Shown here piece after piece: positions 61,552 through 64,000 of a DNA stretch of 64,000 nucleotides; within the stretch, counting starts at the first letter, position 1; every line of letters starts with the position of its first letter. The notes under the pieces are model-generated. The model saw only the letters and a program-made list of their open reading frames with translations. It ran no database searches and was not told the origin of the DNA. The stretch is from Clostridiales bacterium. GTDB taxonomy: Bacteria > Bacillota > Clostridia > Oscillospirales > Oscillospiraceae. The position numbers and the translations under genes were made by a program. The stretch is from positions 209,238 through 273,237 of the forward strand of contig JAQXJB010000052.1 in NCBI GenBank assembly GCA_029008095.1, read 5' to 3'.

Positions 61552-62514
61552 ATGTTTAAGGTTCTCAACACTATCGAAAAGAGCCCCGTCCTTATGCGCG
61601 ACGCTTACTGCAACACCCTAATGGACATGGCCAAGACCAACAAGAACATCGTAGCTCTTGACGCCGACCTTGTAAGCTCCTCCGGCATGAAGAATTTCTT
61701 CAAGGCCTATCCCGACCGCGCTATTCAGTGCGGTATTGCCGAGGCCAACATGATCGGCATCGCAGCCGGTCTCTCCCTCACCGGCAAGGTGCCCTTTGCC
61801 CACAGCTTCGGCACTTTCGCCTCCCGCCGCGTGGCTGACCAGATATTCATCTCCGCCTCCTACGCAAAGGCAAACGTGAGAATAATCGGCTCTGATCCCG
61901 GCGTTACAGCCGCCTACAACGGCGGTACCCACATGCCCTTTGAGGACATGGCTATGCTCCGCGCCATCCCCGAGATAACCCTCCTTGAACCCGCTGACCC
62001 TGTTGCTCTGGAGGACATCGTCCGCCAGCTCGCAGACGTCTGGGGCGTATATTATATCCGCATGGCCCGCAAGAACGTTATGGGCATTTATGAGCAGGGC
62101 AGCACCTTTGAGATAGGCAAGGGCAACATGCTCAGAAACGGCACTGACGTCACCATCATCGCCAGCGGCATCATGGTAGCCGAGGCTCTCAAGGCCGCTG
62201 ACATACTGGCTGAGCTTGGCGTATCCGCGAGAGTTGTGGATATGTTCACCTGGAAGCCTCTGGACGAAGAGCTTGTCGCCAGATGCGCTGAGGATACCGG
62301 CGCCATTGTGACCGCTGAGAACCACAACACTGTGGGCGGTCTCGGCGGCGCAGTAGCCGAGGCGGTCGTCAAGTCCGTCCCCTGCCCCATCGAAATGATC
62401 GGATCTCAGGACCAGTTCGGCCAGGTCGGCACAGAGGCTTATCTGCGTCAGGCGTACAACCTTACCGCTGATGCCATCGTAGAGGCCGCCAAGAAGGCCA
62501 TTGAGAGAAAGTAA
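61552..62514 (+). CDS. Transketolase C-terminal subunit
   Basis: DADLVSSSGMKNFFKAYPDRAIQCGIAEANMIGIAAGLS. Confidence 0.93.
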   Translation: MFKVLNTIEKSPVLMRDAYCNTLMDMAKTNKNIVALDADLVSSSGMKNFFKAYPDRAIQCGIAEANMIGIAAGLSLTGKVPFAHSFGTFASRRVADQIFISASYAKANVRIIGSDPGVTAAYNGGTHMPFEDMAMLRAIPEITLLEPADPVALEDIVRQLADVWGVYYIRMARKNVMGIYEQGSTFEIGKGNMLRNGTDVTIIASGIMVAEALKAADILAELGVSARVVDMFTWKPLDEELVARCAEDTGAIVTAENHNTVGGLGGAVAEAVVKSVPCPIEMIGSQDQFGQVGTEAYLRQAYNLTADAIVEAAKKAIERK

Positions 62515-62529
62515 TTTTGGTTTTATATT

Positions 62530-62570
62530 TGCAAAACACCTCCGGAACAATGTTCCGGAGGTGTTTTGCA
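62530..62570. terminator. Strong terminator, 20-bp perfect stem
   Basis: TGCAAAACACCTCCGGAACAATGTTCCGGAGGTGTTTTGCA. Confidence 0.85.
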
Positions 62571-62620
62571 TACAAAAAACCGGCGCTGCGAAAGCAACGC
62601 CGGTATGTATATTCAGTTGA

Positions 62621-63163
62621 TCACTCACCAACAGCAGAAAGGAAAGCATCTGCGGGTCTGCTCTTGAGCTCCAAAATGCCATAAACAATGCTGGCAATGG
62701 TAGCAACAAAAGTGAGGGCAATAAGAATGATTTGGATGATGCGGGTACCGGGATGGTTGCAGTAAACGCTCATAAAATCATTGGTGAAATAGCCAACGAG
62801 ACCATAAACGCTGAATATAAGGGGCATAAGGCAGGTGGCGATACCGCGCTTATTGGCACAGGTGATAATACCGATGATACCAACGATAGCCATAATAACA
62901 ACTACATTCAGCTGCTTGAGGCTCATAAACTTAATACCCATAACCTTTTCCATCTGAAGGAAATTGGTGGGAAGAAGCATAACGCCCCACAGACTCTTGG
63001 TTTCCTTATAGCCCTTACTGAGACCATAATCAGCCTCGGGATAAGTAAAATAAGGAAGCAGCCAGCTAATGAAAACAAGAATGATTCCGCCCATCATAGC
63101 ATAGCGCAGAATGGTTATCATCTTCAACTGCTTTTCTCTTTTGCTGTCAACAATCATATCCAT
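62621..63163 (-). CDS. Hypothetical polytopic membrane protein
   Basis: 180-aa ORF with about four hydrophobic helices. Confidence 0.6.
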   Translation of the reverse strand: MDMIVDSKREKQLKMITILRYAMMGGIILVFISWLLPYFTYPEADYGLSKGYKETKSLWGVMLLPTNFLQMEKVMGIKFMSLKQLNVVVIMAIVGIIGIITCANKRGIATCLMPLIFSVYGLVGYFTNDFMSVYCNHPGTRIIQIILIALTFVATIASIVYGILELKSRPADAFLSAVGE

Positions 63164-63340
63164 GTATGCAAGACCTCCAACTCAACCTCAAAATTAGTGG
63201 GATTCGCGATTGCTAAAAGAAGTTTAGCATAAAACTTGATGAATTTCAAGCACAATTTTTAATATTTTGCATAAAAAAGCATGCTTTTCCCATTTGTCAT
63301 GTTATGTTCACTGCAAAAAGCCGAAAACTGTGCGAAAAAA

Positions 63341-63370
63341 GGACTCCACCGTAACTCTGCGGAGTCCTTC
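63341..63370 (-). terminator. Terminator for YegP-like gene
   Basis: AAGGACTCC...GGAGTCCTT followed by TTTTTT on minus strand. Confidence 0.75.
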
Positions 63371-63387
63371 TCTGGCTTCTGGTGAAA

Positions 63388-63756
63388 TTATTCCTCGATG
63401 ATCTCGGCATCGGGAGCGTTCTTCTTAACAGACTCGATACCATTGAGGCAGCTTGCCTCGGCCTTATAGCCCTCGCTGACGGCGATTATCTGGCCGTTGG
63501 TGGCCTTCAGGCGGAAGCGGTACTCGCCAGCCTTATCGGTATATACCTCGAACTTGGGGTGCTTCTCAACCGCATATCCTTCTACAGTCTGGTTCTCAAC
63601 TGCGGCTTCAACCGCATTCTTCTGAACGCTGGCAATGCCGTTGCGGCAGGCGCTCTCGGTGGTATAGACCTCGGAAGTGGCGATAACCTGGCCGTTGGTG
63701 GCCTTCAGGTCAAACTTAATACCAGAGTTGACCTTGCGAATAACAAATTTGCCCAT
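63388..63756 (-). CDS. YegP-like (DUF1508) protein with two repeats
   Basis: FDLKATNGQVIATSEVYTTESACRNGIASVQKNA / FRLKATNGQIIAVSEGYKAEASCLNGIESVKKNA. Confidence 0.88.
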   Translation of the reverse strand: MGKFVIRKVNSGIKFDLKATNGQVIATSEVYTTESACRNGIASVQKNAVEAAVENQTVEGYAVEKHPKFEVYTDKAGEYRFRLKATNGQIIAVSEGYKAEASCLNGIESVKKNAPDAEIIEE

Positions 63757-63900
63757 AATACAGTCCTCCTGAAAAATTTTTTTGTAAAACTTCATGAAAA
63801 TAGAATACAATAGAAAACCACTTAATTCAAGAGTAAATTTCATTTTCTTTCACAATATGTGTAGGTATTACAATGATGAGTGACAAGAGGTAAAAAAAGA

Positions 63901-64000
63901 ATAGCGAATAGAGAGAGCCTGTGTTAAGGTTGAGTTGTCCAGACAAAACCGAAAGGCAGGTGTACCTCTATTCGCTATGAATAAGATAACACAAACGATG
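63901..64000 (+). mobile_element. Probable left end of an insertion sequence with start of transposase ORF (truncated)
   Basis: 13-bp inverted repeat ATAGCGAATAGAG/CTCTATTCGCTAT and open frame ATG-AAT-AAG-ATA-ACA-CAA-ACG-ATG (MNKITQTM...) running off the window. Confidence 0.5.

Overview
The window is a Clostridia-type chromosome segment, with Oscillospiraceae-like gene content (inferred from gene families, not tested). About 0.5-44 kb is mostly minus-strand housekeeping: rsgA-prkC-stp-rlmN-rsmB-fmt-def-priA-rpoZ-gmk-remA-yicC, cdaA/cdaR, a complete liv branched-chain amino acid ABC transporter, a complete V-type ATPase operon, a type IIA topoisomerase pair, CarD, YaaL/BofA and one tRNA-Gly(CCC). 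About 43.4-55.4 kb is an accessory island with three flavoprotein oxidoreductases, a D-2-hydroxyacid dehydrogenase, a UroD/MtaA-like protein, two LysR regulators, an orphan solute-binding lipoprotein and an alpha/beta hydrolase. About 56-63.8 kb returns to housekeeping (mnmA/mnmG, glyS, split transketolase, a YegP-like protein). A probable insertion sequence begins at the right edge. The strongest unexplained signal is a dispersed ~140-190 bp repeat in four copies (about 6.96, 27.94, 41.33 and 43.09 kb). All copies have the same orientation, each is predicted to form hairpins, and each ends in a Shine-Dalgarno (ATGGAGGA) just upstream of a start codon. One copy sits inside the V-ATPase operon. 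Other notable items are a two-repeat 77-aa orphan protein, a catalytic-His-less E2/CAT-fold protein, a Cys-to-Ser transglutaminase-like lipoprotein, a probable ACG start codon and a Na+-type V-ATPase K subunit. All calls come from reading the sequence; no database search was run.
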